DNA from: Marinitoga piezophila KA3
Lineage (GTDB): Bacteria; Thermotogota; Thermotogae; Petrotogales; Petrotogaceae
Direction: 5' to 3'
Assembly: GCF_000255135.1 (NCBI RefSeq)
Contig: NC_016751.1
Location: 496,001-560,000, forward strand
DNA: 64,000 bases
Part shown: positions 45,108-54,337 of the stretch, one piece after another
How positions within the stretch are numbered: position 1 is the stretch's first letter
Layout: each line of letters begins with the position of its first letter
The notes under the pieces: model-generated
Told to the model about the DNA's origin: nothing
The model's database searches: none
Seen by the model: the letters and a program-made list of their open reading frames with translations, nothing else
Translations under genes and position numbers: made by a program

Positions 45108-45701
45108 ATGCTTGAACTTAAAAACTGCTCTAAGAAATATGGAAATAAAGTTATTTTTGAAAATGTATCCTATACTTTTTATAATAATATATATTGGTTA
45201 AAAGGAGAAAACGGAATAGGAAAAAGTGTATTTCTTAGATGCCTTTCAAATATAGAAGAATTTAGTGAAGGAATATATAAAAATAATTTTAAAAAAATTT
45301 TGTATATTCCAGAATTTTCACTTAATGAAGACTGGCTAACATTAGAAGAAAATATAAGATTATTTATGTATTATCATAATATAAAAATTACAGAAAATAC
45401 CTTTAAAGAGATTTTAAAAAAATTAAATATAAATGATTTTTCCATATTTCCTTATAAAGCGTCTATGGGGACAAATTTAAAAACAATTTTTTCATTAATT
45501 TTTATACCAAAAGTGTGGAGTTTAATTGTAATTGATGAAACTCTTTCTCATATTGATATAAAAACACAAAATATTATATTTAATGAGTTAAAAAAAAGAG
45601 TATCTGAAGGAACAATAATAATATTTACTTATCACGGAATTTTAAATAGTCATAAATTTATAGAATTAACCTTAAAAAAGGAAGGGATATTTTGTGATTA
45701 A
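45108..45701 (+). CDS. Small ABC ATPase of the bacteriocin cluster
   Basis: The 197-residue ATPase has Walker A KGENGIGKSVFLR (about 32-44), a Walker B LIVIDETLSHID (about 143-154) and a switch histidine in FTYHG. The signature motif is altered: the expected LSGGQ region reads KASMGTNLKTIFSL. Small ATPases of this sort pair with the DUF95 protein in circular bacteriocin export and self-protection. It starts at ATG 45108 after AGGAGGAAAATTCTA and overlaps the next gene by 8 bases. Confidence 0.88.
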   Translation: MLELKNCSKKYGNKVIFENVSYTFYNNIYWLKGENGIGKSVFLRCLSNIEEFSEGIYKNNFKKILYIPEFSLNEDWLTLEENIRLFMYYHNIKITENTFKEILKKLNINDFSIFPYKASMGTNLKTIFSLIFIPKVWSLIVIDETLSHIDIKTQNIIFNELKKRVSEGTIIIFTYHGILNSHKFIELTLKKEGIFCD

Positions 45702-46191
45702 AAAAGAACACATTATTTTTCTTTTAACTTATATTGGTGCATTATATATATTTATTTCTTTTATTTTTGAATATTTTCAAAATAATCCTGAAATGAAAAA
45801 AAATATTGTTGATTTAGCTCAAAATATAGATATAAATATTTTATATTTAGATAAAATAATTATAGTTATTTCTTTTATTATTTTTTTCTTTTCATTTGTA
45901 ATAGAGATATGGTTAAATAAATTATTTTTTGATTTTTTCTATTTGAAAATTAAAGAATTAAAGTTAGCAATAGGTATTTTAATAAGTAACATCTTCTCTA
46001 TATTGATAGGTATCTTCCTTTTAAAAATAAAAATAAAATTTTATATATTACTTGTATTTACAAATTTTATTGGAATACTGATAATGATTATTTTATTTTC
46101 TGACGAATTAAAAAATAAAAAATTGTATTATGGTATATTTTTTGGCATAGTATATAGTATAAATTTTGTTATCCATTATTTTGGTAAATAA
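45694..46191 (+). CDS. Four-helix membrane protein, last gene of the bacteriocin cluster
   Basis: The 165-residue protein has about four or five hydrophobic helices and no recognised domain. It starts with GTG 45694 inside the end of the ATPase gene, after AAGGAAGGGATATTT. It could be the membrane partner of the ATPase, or the immunity protein. Immunity proteins of known circular bacteriocins are small (about 50-90 residues), basic and membrane-bound; no such smaller gene is present in the cluster, so immunity may rest here or on the ABC system. Confidence 0.7.
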   Translation: MIKKEHIIFLLTYIGALYIFISFIFEYFQNNPEMKKNIVDLAQNIDINILYLDKIIIVISFIIFFFSFVIEIWLNKLFFDFFYLKIKELKLAIGILISNIFSILIGIFLLKIKIKFYILLVFTNFIGILIMIILFSDELKNKKLYYGIFFGIVYSINFVIHYFGK

Positions 46192-46203
46192 ACCTTATTT
46201 TTT

Positions 46204-46245
46204 AAAATTAATATGGTCACCTTTTTGGTGACCATATTAATTTTA
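46204..46245. terminator. Bidirectional terminator between bacteriocin cluster and amylase
   Basis: An 18-bp perfect stem (46204-46221 with 46227-46244) with a five-T loop and T/A-rich ends serves both convergent transcripts. Confidence 0.9.
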
Positions 46246-48081
46246 TTCTTCTACCCAAACAGAGACAGAACCTCCATTAACTTTAAATTCTGCCCATCCA
46301 TAATCATTTGTCCAAATTTCCTCTTTTATATTCCCCAGCAAATCTATAAACTTTGTTTTTTTCTTTCCAACATACATCCATTTGCTTCCACCAGGACCAT
46401 CCGAAAGTATTACTGCCATGCTTTTTGGGTGTTCTTCGTCTCCCAATCTTGTCCAACCAATTATGTCTTGGTGATCTAAATAATCATATTGCTTTCCATA
46501 TGAATATAACTTTCTTGCTTCAATAAGTTTTTTAATTGTCCCATATTGTTCTTTTATTCCAGGAGCACCATACATATCCCCATAAAAAACACATGGATAA
46601 CCATCTTTTCGCAATAGAATCATTGCATAAGCTAAAGGTTTAAACCAATCCTGTACAGGAGAAGATAAAGACTGACCAGGCTGTGTGTCATGATTTTCAA
46701 CAAAAGTAACAGCTTTTATAGGATTTTTCTGAACAAGTGTTCCATTAAAAATATTTCTCATGTCATAATAGCCCCCAGAATTCGATGCCTCGTAAAAATG
46801 TTGATGCAATGGAACATCAAAGAGAGACATTCTACCTTCTGTTTTTGATATATAATTTTCTAGTTTATTAATATCTGTACTCCAATATTCTCCAACTGTA
46901 AATAATTCTTTTCCTAATACATTTCTCATATAATCCAGCCAATCATTAAAAAAACTAAATTTTATGTGTTTTACAGCATCTAATCTAAATCCATCAATTT
47001 TTGTAAAATTAACATACCATTTACCCCATTTTTTAAGTTCTTGTACAACTTCAGGATGATCCATATCAAGATCTGCACCCATTAAATAATCATAATTAAA
47101 ATTTTCATCATCCACTTCCCAATCCCATGCCTTTCCAATTCCATTAAACCTGAATATAGCTTTTTCACCAGTGTTTTGATCCCAATCTACACCATCAAAA
47201 TGATACCATCTCCATTTAAAATCTGAATATTTATTATTTCGTCCTGGAAAATTAAAAAGTGTCCATGCTTTTATTGTTTTATTTTCAATTTCAATATTCC
47301 TATTATTCCATGAAACTTTTGTTGCATTAACCCATTCTGTATTATCTGCTCCCATTTTATGATTAAATACAATATCGCCATAAACCTGTATATTATATAA
47401 ATGGGCATTTTCAATTAATTTTAAATATTGTTCTTTCGTTCCGTATTTTGTTGAAATAGTACCTTTTTGATTGAATTCTCCAAGATCATACAAATCATAG
47501 ACTCCATACCCCACATCACTTTTTCCTGCCTGCCCTTTATATGCTGGTGGAAGCCATAATGCCGTTATCCCCATTAAGGCTAAATCTGGAATTTTTTTTG
47601 ATAACTCTACCCATAATCCGCTTTTGGTTTTCTCATTATATTCTGGCAAATACCATTGAAAGGCCTGTAGCATTACACCATTTACAGCTTTTATATATTT
47701 TTCAACTTTTATATAATGAGTATCATCATAAAAAGTTATTTTATAAGTGGTGTAAGGTTCAACTTCATAATCATTAGCGGGATAACTTTCTTTCCAATCA
47801 CCAAAATGATCTATCTTAAATCTTGGTTTTCCATAACCATCTCCATTATTAAATTTAATTATAATTTGCCATGTATGAGGACCTATTTTAGACATATGAG
47901 TAATTCCCCAATTGTTTGGTGTGCCTCTAAAATATGCATTCCCCCATTCACTTTTAACTTCTTTTAAAATTTGTTTCTTTTCATGATATGATGTTTTCAG
48001 AGTTTGGTTAACACATCCATTTAAAATGAAAAAAAAAGATAAAAAAAACATAAAAACAAAAGTTACCACTAACTTTTTCAT
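46243..48081 (-). CDS. Lipoprotein alpha-amylase, GH13 (subfamily 5-like)
   Basis: The 612-residue protein has a lipoprotein signal with lipobox LNGC (Cys23), a starch-binding-like beta domain (about 40-128) and a GH13 barrel. The nucleophile is Asp368 in DGFRLDAVKH, the acid/base Glu398 in VGEYW, and the third acid Asp465 in VENHDTQPGQ. MLQAFQWYLPEY and the DIVFNHKMGAD region point to the GH13_5 liquefying amylases. It would be anchored in the envelope and cut starch or glycogen outside the cell, for later uptake. It is monocistronic, after GAAAGGAGAGG. Confidence 0.92.
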   Translation of the reverse strand: MKKLVVTFVFMFFLSFFFILNGCVNQTLKTSYHEKKQILKEVKSEWGNAYFRGTPNNWGITHMSKIGPHTWQIIIKFNNGDGYGKPRFKIDHFGDWKESYPANDYEVEPYTTYKITFYDDTHYIKVEKYIKAVNGVMLQAFQWYLPEYNEKTKSGLWVELSKKIPDLALMGITALWLPPAYKGQAGKSDVGYGVYDLYDLGEFNQKGTISTKYGTKEQYLKLIENAHLYNIQVYGDIVFNHKMGADNTEWVNATKVSWNNRNIEIENKTIKAWTLFNFPGRNNKYSDFKWRWYHFDGVDWDQNTGEKAIFRFNGIGKAWDWEVDDENFNYDYLMGADLDMDHPEVVQELKKWGKWYVNFTKIDGFRLDAVKHIKFSFFNDWLDYMRNVLGKELFTVGEYWSTDINKLENYISKTEGRMSLFDVPLHQHFYEASNSGGYYDMRNIFNGTLVQKNPIKAVTFVENHDTQPGQSLSSPVQDWFKPLAYAMILLRKDGYPCVFYGDMYGAPGIKEQYGTIKKLIEARKLYSYGKQYDYLDHQDIIGWTRLGDEEHPKSMAVILSDGPGGSKWMYVGKKKTKFIDLLGNIKEEIWTNDYGWAEFKVNGGSVSVWVEE

Positions 48082-48247
48082 TTTTCCTCTCCTTTCATAA
48101 AAGATGTTATTTTTTTTTAAGTATAGAAATTATATAATTCTTAGTTTAATTTTAAAAAGATAGAAAATAAAAGTTAATATACAAAAATTAAAAATATCAC
48201 CTTATAATCAATAATAAAAACAAATAATACATCATAATAATAAAAAA

Positions 48248-48289
48248 CTCTAATGCAGGTATTAAATATAATAAATACCCACATTAGAG
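48248..48289 (-). terminator. Terminator after the M1 peptidase operon
   Basis: An outer 8-bp stem (CTCTAATG/CATTAGAG) and inner 6-bp stem (GGTATT/AATACC) with two mismatches between them are followed on the minus strand by TTTTTT. Confidence 0.8.
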
Positions 48290-48306
48290 AAAAGTAATTA
48301 AATTTA

Positions 48307-50967
48307 TTACTGTATTAAATTTCTTATAGCTACATTCAATGTTGTTGTTAATGATAAGGTTAAATTATATTTATTTAATTCTGGAGAATAGAATCCTGCA
48401 AATTCAAAATTTAAAGGAATCATTGAATCGGTTAAGAAATAAAGTTTTGGCGATAATACAATTGATGTCCCTAATAAATTCTTTTCATCGGTATATTTAT
48501 ATAAAGCATTCAATGATATATTTACATTACCTAAAGAAAATAGATTATATACATTTAAACGATTTTCAGCATAAAAAGTCTGATGAAACAATTCAACATC
48601 CAATCCATAATAATATTTAACCTTGCTAAATTCAAAAGTAAATGTATTTGGAAATTCTTCATCAAATATTACTTCCCTGCCATTAAGCGCATTAAACATC
48701 TCAGCATTTGAATATGCAGCTTCTATACTGAAAGAATTAAAAAACTTTGAATAATTATCAAAGAAATATGCTGCATTTCCAATAATTCCATAATTATATT
48801 CATTATCTTCATTCATAAAATAATAACTACCATTTGTATATAATCCTGAATTAAATAATTCAGAAACTTCAAATCCAGTATATACATAATAATTTTCTAA
48901 ATCAAAAAGTTTTAAACCACCATAAAAAGCTTTATTCCCTGTTAATATTTTTGAAGGTAATCCTATATCAAGTTTTTGAGATAATGCAAATAATAAATCA
49001 ACATTAAATTCCTGAAATTTATTAATATAATCAAATGAAAAGTCCGATGAAAGTGAAAGCCATGGTGACGGATTGTATTTACCAATAAAATAAATACCTT
49101 CATATATTAGTTTTTTATCAAACCATGAATAGAAATCTTTTGGTTTTTTCATTAATGAAAAATATCCTACACCTAAAGAATAATATGGATATGCTTCAAA
49201 TGCTAAATAAGCCGTACTTTTTGATTCTAAAATATTTATTGGTTCATAATCTGTTTCAAAATTTATAGAATACGAATCATAATCTGAATAATTTGAATTT
49301 TCAGGAATTAAATTTGATTTTATTATTACAGGATAATGATTGTTTCTTCTATTCACATCAAATGTATGCATATCAGGATCAATATCTATTCTTTTTATAT
49401 TGGAAATATCGTATTTTAATACGGTACTATCTGTTGTTACAAAATCTATTGTAGCCTCTTTAGTTATAACCTGAACTCTAACTGGAACATGCTTATTATC
49501 TAAATCTATAACGAAATGATTATCCTGATATTTTATTGATGGATCGAAATTCTCTTTACTTTCAAATAAATCATATACAATTTCTTTTTTAACTCCATTC
49601 TTTATAAGAAATTCATAAAATTCTTCCTCTGAAGGATCTTTCTCATTATATTGTTTATAATACTTCGCAAGTAGTTCTGTGAATTTCTTTCTGGTTAATA
49701 GTTCTTCTAAAGAAAATAATGCTCTTTTTCCTTTTATATAATAAATTGAGGAAGCAAAGTTATATGGAATTTCATCAATGTTATCAGAAACTGCATTTTC
49801 TATATCAAAATACTCTAAATAAAATATACTTTTTTGATCCATTTCTGAAAATGTTTTGGGCATATTTTTAACAAGAGATTCTGTTAAAAAATCTGGCAAA
49901 TAAAAGTTCATTAATGGATCATTATCATACTTTTCAAACATGGAAATATGCGCAGAATAATCTGCAAAAGCCTCACTCATGAAATTATTGTCAAAAAAAT
50001 CAACGCCAACACCTATTCCAAACCAGAGATGTGCCAATTCATGTGATACTACATAAAATGTAAGTGGCTCAGTCAATCCCGGCAATAATAAATCTGCTGT
50101 GGTAAAAAATCCATCCCCAAGCAAAAACATTCCATCTGCTGCCATTCCATACATTCCCGGATATGGATCCTGAACTACATTTATATGAGAATACTTTAAT
50201 TTCCCATAATTTTCTGTATGTATTTCAAGCGCTTTTATTACATGCGTTGCCATTACAGCAGCTCTTTGTTCCTGGCCTTTTTTATACCAGATAGAAATTT
50301 CATAATCTCTGGCTTTAAGCTTTAATTCATTATAAACGTTTTTTTTCACAAACACTATTGGAAAAGAACGAAATTTTCCTTCTGAAACATAATAACCATC
50401 TATATATTTGCCAGAAAATACAGGAATATAATCTTTATTATTAATAGAATTAAACCTAACTTTTATATTATGCGCTTTTAATACATATCCGCCATTCTCT
50501 GGAAGTATCATTGGATACCATCCAAAACGCCATATAAATATGTCCTGATATGCAACATTATCAGCACCGTTCATTTTTACAAAATATGTTTTAAACTTGA
50601 TATGTATCTTCCTTTTATCTGTTTTTACAAGTAACACGCTATTTTTCAATTGATATTTTCTCAAATATTTAGAGTTATAATCTCCAATTGTATAATCCAG
50701 AGGTTCATTTTTCTCATCAGTAACCGTTAAAATCTCCATTTTTGTTTTACTATTAGATTCAAATAATGCATTTAGATATGGATTGTCTTTGCTATCCAAA
50801 TTTGGATATAATATAAATTGAGGTTTTTCGCCATTTTCCAATTCAACAGTCATATTTCCCCAAACAGCTGCTTCATCAGGAAGAAAGGTTAAATCAATTG
50901 TATATTTTGCTGAAAATACTATCACAAAAGATAATATAACCATAATAATCAGTAATACCTTTTTCAT
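48307..50967 (-). CDS. M1-type metallopeptidase fused to a putative outer-membrane beta-barrel
   Basis: The 886-residue protein has a signal peptide (about 1-20), an N-terminal beta domain, and a gluzincin domain with SHELAHLWFG (His309, Glu310, His313) and the third zinc ligand Glu332 in MSEAFADY, as in M1 aminopeptidases. The usual GxMEN exopeptidase motif is not obvious; GMYGMAADGM occupies its place. From about residue 590 to 886 the sequence is a series of amphipathic, aromatic-rich beta strands with turns, without helices or cysteines, like an outer-membrane barrel. It is preceded by a DUF4097 gene that it overlaps by 4 bases. Surface display of a peptidase is the simplest reading. Confidence 0.8.
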   Translation of the reverse strand: MKKVLLIIMVILSFVIVFSAKYTIDLTFLPDEAAVWGNMTVELENGEKPQFILYPNLDSKDNPYLNALFESNSKTKMEILTVTDEKNEPLDYTIGDYNSKYLRKYQLKNSVLLVKTDKRKIHIKFKTYFVKMNGADNVAYQDIFIWRFGWYPMILPENGGYVLKAHNIKVRFNSINNKDYIPVFSGKYIDGYYVSEGKFRSFPIVFVKKNVYNELKLKARDYEISIWYKKGQEQRAAVMATHVIKALEIHTENYGKLKYSHINVVQDPYPGMYGMAADGMFLLGDGFFTTADLLLPGLTEPLTFYVVSHELAHLWFGIGVGVDFFDNNFMSEAFADYSAHISMFEKYDNDPLMNFYLPDFLTESLVKNMPKTFSEMDQKSIFYLEYFDIENAVSDNIDEIPYNFASSIYYIKGKRALFSLEELLTRKKFTELLAKYYKQYNEKDPSEEEFYEFLIKNGVKKEIVYDLFESKENFDPSIKYQDNHFVIDLDNKHVPVRVQVITKEATIDFVTTDSTVLKYDISNIKRIDIDPDMHTFDVNRRNNHYPVIIKSNLIPENSNYSDYDSYSINFETDYEPINILESKSTAYLAFEAYPYYSLGVGYFSLMKKPKDFYSWFDKKLIYEGIYFIGKYNPSPWLSLSSDFSFDYINKFQEFNVDLLFALSQKLDIGLPSKILTGNKAFYGGLKLFDLENYYVYTGFEVSELFNSGLYTNGSYYFMNEDNEYNYGIIGNAAYFFDNYSKFFNSFSIEAAYSNAEMFNALNGREVIFDEEFPNTFTFEFSKVKYYYGLDVELFHQTFYAENRLNVYNLFSLGNVNISLNALYKYTDEKNLLGTSIVLSPKLYFLTDSMIPLNFEFAGFYSPELNKYNLTLSLTTTLNVAIRNLIQ

Positions 50968-51899
50968 TTATTTCCCCCTCCAAGCATTTCATCAAGGAAT
51001 TTAACAGCATTTTCTTCTGTATAACCTATACTTTCAAGAAGTTCTATGGCAAAAGAACGTGTTATTTTTTCAGTAAGCAATAACTCTAAAATCTTCTTTT
51101 CTTCAATTGTTAATACCATATTTTCCTCCTTTAAATTAGAAGAGTCTTTTAAATTTTCATTAACTTTATTATTCTCCTTGTTTATTTTTTCAACATTTTC
51201 AATTCTTTTTAATTCAATATTTAAATCACCAGAAACACTTATAAAATCAATTATTCTATTTTCTCTTTTTTGATTAAATTCCACATCTATACCTTTTAAA
51301 TATATATCTCCACTTGCTGTTTTTTTATTTACATAAACCTTTTCATTTCCAGCAATAACTAAATCACAATCACCAGAAACATTCTTTACATAAACCTTTT
51401 CAAAGTCTTCGATTAAATAATCCACACTTAAATCACCAGAAACATTCTTAAAGTCTATAACCTTACATGGAGTTTTTGAAATATCAAGATCACCACTGGT
51501 ACTTGAAAAATTGATTACATCAATGGAAGAGTTATTTATGTCAGTATCTCCAGAAACAGTTTTTATATCAAATTTTTTTAAAGTTATGCCGTTACAGTCA
51601 CAATCACCGGTAACACTATTAATTGAAAGTTCTTCAATATCTTTAGAAATTTTTAATGTTGCATCACCATATACTCCACCTGAAAATCCAAAAAATTTCT
51701 TTAAAAAGGAATTTTCTTCTTTTTTTACCTCGATAATCCATGTATCTCCTTTTACGTTTTCAACAATTTCACAATCCGATGGAAGATCATCATACTCAAA
51801 AATATTTGTTTCATTTTTTGATGAAACAACATCAAGATCAATACCTACTGCTTTAATAACAATCTTCTTCACTCCATCCCGCGTTAAGATTCCATTCAT
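50964..51899 (-). CDS. DUF4097-type beta-repeat protein
   Basis: The 311-residue protein has no signal peptide. From about residue 70 to 220 it carries repeats of about 20 residues built on VSGD or TSGD (for example NSVTGDCDC, KTVSGDTDI, SSTSGDLDI, KNVSGDLSV, KNVSGDCDL and TASGDIYL), which is the DUF4097 right-handed beta-helix pattern. A charged linker leads to a small C-terminal helical domain (about 255-305, EEKKILELLLTEKITRSFAIELLESIG). This combination is common next to DUF2089 regulators. Its function is unknown; the lack of export signal suggests a cytoplasmic partner of the regulator. Confidence 0.82.
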   Translation of the reverse strand: MNGILTRDGVKKIVIKAVGIDLDVVSSKNETNIFEYDDLPSDCEIVENVKGDTWIIEVKKEENSFLKKFFGFSGGVYGDATLKISKDIEELSINSVTGDCDCNGITLKKFDIKTVSGDTDINNSSIDVINFSSTSGDLDISKTPCKVIDFKNVSGDLSVDYLIEDFEKVYVKNVSGDCDLVIAGNEKVYVNKKTASGDIYLKGIDVEFNQKRENRIIDFISVSGDLNIELKRIENVEKINKENNKVNENLKDSSNLKEENMVLTIEEKKILELLLTEKITRSFAIELLESIGYTEENAVKFLDEMLGGGNK

Positions 51900-52270
51900 T
51901 CTTTATTCCCCTTTCCTTTTAAGATTTCTTTGGCTTCTTCAGGAGTAAGTTCTCCTTTTTCTATTTTTTCAAGGATTTTCAAGGTATCAACTGTATTCTT
52001 TTTCTCATCAAATCCCATAGCCCTTACAACACCTTCAAGCCTTGCTTTTGCTGTTGGATATGATATGCCTATTTCTTTTTGAACATCAGAAAGATTTCCT
52101 CTGTTTTTAATAAATATCTTTAAAAAATATAATTGTTCATCTGAAAGTTTTGCAAAATCATCAAGGTGGAAACTACCTTTTATTGTAATATCACATGTTG
52201 GACATCTAAATTCAGAAATAACAAGATCACCACCACATACAGGACATCTGGTTAAACGTTTTTTCTTCAT
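51896..52270 (-). CDS. DUF2089 family putative transcriptional regulator
   Basis: The protein of about 124 residues begins with a zinc-ribbon (CPVCGGDL and CPTCD, about 8-29), then a helix-turn-helix-like section with LSDVQKEIGISYPTAKARLEGVV (about 60-82), and ends in a short acidic helix (LEKIEKGELTPEEAKEILKG). This is the DUF2089 layout. ISYPTAKARL is the likely recognition helix. It overlaps the DUF4097 gene by 4 bases and is the first gene of the operon, with a promoter set inside an inverted repeat, which fits autoregulation. The start at ATG 52270 follows CTGGAGGTGACATG. Confidence 0.85.
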   Translation of the reverse strand: MKKKRLTRCPVCGGDLVISEFRCPTCDITIKGSFHLDDFAKLSDEQLYFLKIFIKNRGNLSDVQKEIGISYPTAKARLEGVVRAMGFDEKKNTVDTLKILEKIEKGELTPEEAKEILKGKGNKE

Positions 52271-52312
52271 CATGTCACCTCCAGGAATTTAAAAATTTTT
52301 ATTTACATAATA

Positions 52313-52353
52313 AATAATACCACTTAACTTTAAAAAAGTCAAGTGGTATTATT
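52313..52353 (-). promoter_or_regulatory. Promoter within a 13-bp inverted repeat (DUF2089 operon)
   Basis: On the minus strand TTGACT (52342-52337), a 17-base spacer and TATTAT (52319-52314) form a good promoter. The same bases lie in an inverted repeat with 13-bp perfect arms, AATAATACCACTT (52313-52325) and AAGTGGTATTATT (52341-52353). Each arm covers one promoter element, as expected of an operator for a dimeric repressor. The stem could also act as a terminator for the nicotinamidase gene upstream. Confidence 0.6.
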
Positions 52354-52401
52354 AAAAAAATAAAAATCCATATTCAAATAATTTTATTATATGATTTTAA
52401 T

Positions 52402-52989
52402 TTAAATAATTTCAATATTAACCTTTAATTTTTCTAAGTCCAAAATTTCTTTCATACTTTTTCCATTTACACTTTTTATGAAATCTTCAATTACAGCAAC
52501 ATCATATCCTTTTTTAATTGCAGTTTTAATTGTTGCAAGGACACATACATCACCAGCAAGTCCAAAAATAATAAGTTTTTTAAAGTTATTTTCTCTAAGA
52601 AATTTATCCAGTTCTGTTTCATTTTTTGTTTCCATATCCTCGTAAAATGCTGAATAACTATCTGTATTTTCTGTTGTTCCTTTTTTTACGAGGAAATCAT
52701 AATGTTTTATAAATAATTCATTTCCATATGTTCCTTTTATACAATGAGGTGGCCATTCATTAAATGATTTGTGATTTTCAGGATGATCATCTTTACTTGC
52801 AATAATGGTATAACCAATATCTTTTGCTTCCGCTATAAATTCATTAACCTTTTCTATCCATTTTTCATCCGTACCTTCTACAGGCAATTCTTCTGGACAT
52901 CTAAGAGTAAAACCATTTTGGCAATCAACACATAAAATTGCAGTATCTTTAATATCATAGTTTAAATCTTTCATTTTTTCAACATACAT
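52402..52989 (-). CDS. pncA: Nicotinamidase (isochorismatase-like hydrolase)
   Basis: The 195-residue protein has the catalytic triad of nicotinamidases: the aspartate in CVDCQNGF (Asp22), the lysine in KKGTTENTDSYSAF, and the cysteine in GLAGDVCVLAT (about 149). The metal site is in SKDDHPENHKSF, and WPPHCIKGTYG also matches. It deamidates nicotinamide to nicotinate for NAD salvage in the cytoplasm. The ATG at 52989 has AAGGAGG eight bases upstream. Confidence 0.93.
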   Translation of the reverse strand: MYVEKMKDLNYDIKDTAILCVDCQNGFTLRCPEELPVEGTDEKWIEKVNEFIAEAKDIGYTIIASKDDHPENHKSFNEWPPHCIKGTYGNELFIKHYDFLVKKGTTENTDSYSAFYEDMETKNETELDKFLRENNFKKLIIFGLAGDVCVLATIKTAIKKGYDVAVIEDFIKSVNGKSMKEILDLEKLKVNIEII

Positions 52990-53022
52990 ATAAAAAACCT
53001 CCTTTTTGTTAATTCATCTTTA

Positions 53023-53050
53023 ATTATACTAAAAAATAGGAAAAATGCAA
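53023..53050 (-). promoter_or_regulatory. Promoter of the nicotinamidase gene
   Basis: The minus strand reads TTGCAT (53050-53045), a 16-base spacer and TATAAT (53028-53023), about 33 bases upstream of the start codon. Confidence 0.65.
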
Positions 53051-53187
53051 AAAAGACAAATATAATGAAAAATTTTTCATTATTTGATAAATTTCGAGAA
53101 TAACCGTTGCTTTGTAAAGTTTTTGAGGTAAAATAAGTATGGTATAATAAGATGGAAAATTACAATCCAATAAGGAGGGATATAAAA

Positions 53188-54336
53188 ATGGCAAAGATGA
53201 TAAGAAAAAATTATTTGTTGGCACCAGGTCCAACACCAGTTCCAATTGATTTATTATTAGAAGGTGCAAAGGATACAATTCACCACAGAACACCTCAGTA
53301 TTTAGAAATTCAAAAGGTTGCTTTAGATGGTGCTAAATATATTTTCAGAACTGAAAATCCTGTATTTATTTTATCCTCTTCAGGTACAGGAGCTATGGAA
53401 ACAGCTGTTGCAAATACCTTAAATCCAGGAGATAAAGCAATAGTTGTTGTAGCAGGTAAATTCGGAGAAAGATGGATGGAAATTGCAAAAGCTTATGGAA
53501 TAGATCCAATAGTAGTTGACCTTGAATGGGGAGATTATGTAAAACCAGAAACAATAAAAGAATTATTAGAAAAAAATCCTGATGTAAAAGCTGTATTTAC
53601 AACATTAAGTGAAACATCAACAGGTACAGTTCATCCAATAAAAGAAATTGCTGAAATAGTTAAAGATACAAATGCAATAATGGTTGTAGATGCTATTAGT
53701 GGTATGTTAGCTCAACCATTAGAAATGGATGCATGGAATCTTGATATTGTAGTAACAGGTGTTCAAAAAGGATTTATGATGCCTCCAGGTATCGCTTTAA
53801 TATCAGTTAGCGATAAAGCATGGAAAGTAATCGACGAAAATAAAAATTATCATTATTACTTTGATTTAAAAGCATACAAAAAGAAATATCCAGATTCACC
53901 ATACACACCACCAGTTAACCTAGTATATCAATTAGCAAAATCAGTTCAAATGATTGAAGAAGAAGGTATTGAAAATGTATGGGAAAGACACAGAATTATG
54001 GCTGATGCCACAAGAGCTGCAGTTCAAGCAATGGGATTAGAATTATTTGCTAAAAATCCTGGAAATGTTTTAACTTCAGTAAAAGTTCCTGAAGGTGTTG
54101 ATGGAGGTAAAATATTAAAATATTTAAGAGATGAAGAAGGAGTAACATTTGCTGGTGGTCAAAATCACTTAAAAGGTAAAATAATAAGAATTGCACATCT
54201 TGGTTATATGTCAAAATACGATGTAATTGTTGGAATAAGTGCTCTTGAAATGGCATTAAAGAAATTCGGATTTGATGTTGAATTAGGTGTAGGCGTTAAA
54301 GCTGCACAGGAAGTATTCATGAAAGAAGGTGTTTAA
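53188..54336 (+). CDS. Class V aminotransferase, probable phosphoserine aminotransferase
   Basis: The protein of about 382 residues is a fold-type I PLP enzyme of the alanine:glyoxylate/serine:pyruvate group. It shows [10 protein letters not shown] near the start, [29 protein letters not shown] with the PLP-binding aspartate, and the Schiff-base lysine in [12 protein letters not shown] (about 202). It is followed by serA with almost no gap, so its natural role is likely the serC step, converting 3-phosphohydroxypyruvate to phosphoserine with glutamate, although it is not of the classic SerC family. The start is ATG 53188 after AAGGAGGGATAT. Confidence 0.88.
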   Translation: MAKMIRKNYLLAPGPTPVPIDLLLEGAKDTIHHRTPQYLEIQKVALDGAKYIFRTENPVFILSSSGTGAMETAVANTLNPGDKAIVVVAGKFGERWMEIAKAYGIDPIVVDLEWGDYVKPETIKELLEKNPDVKAVFTTLSETSTGTVHPIKEIAEIVKDTNAIMVVDAISGMLAQPLEMDAWNLDIVVTGVQKGFMMPPGIALISVSDKAWKVIDENKNYHYYFDLKAYKKKYPDSPYTPPVNLVYQLAKSVQMIEEEGIENVWERHRIMADATRAAVQAMGLELFAKNPGNVLTSVKVPEGVDGGKILKYLRDEEGVTFAGGQNHLKGKIIRIAHLGYMSKYDVIVGISALEMALKKFGFDVELGVGVKAAQEVFMKEGV

Positions 54337-54337
54337 T

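Noticed and set aside
51250-51690. Repeated segments inside the DUF4097 gene that looked like a CRISPR array.
   Set aside because: The repeats are in frame, diverged in DNA and encode the VSGD protein repeat; there are no unique spacers of uniform length.
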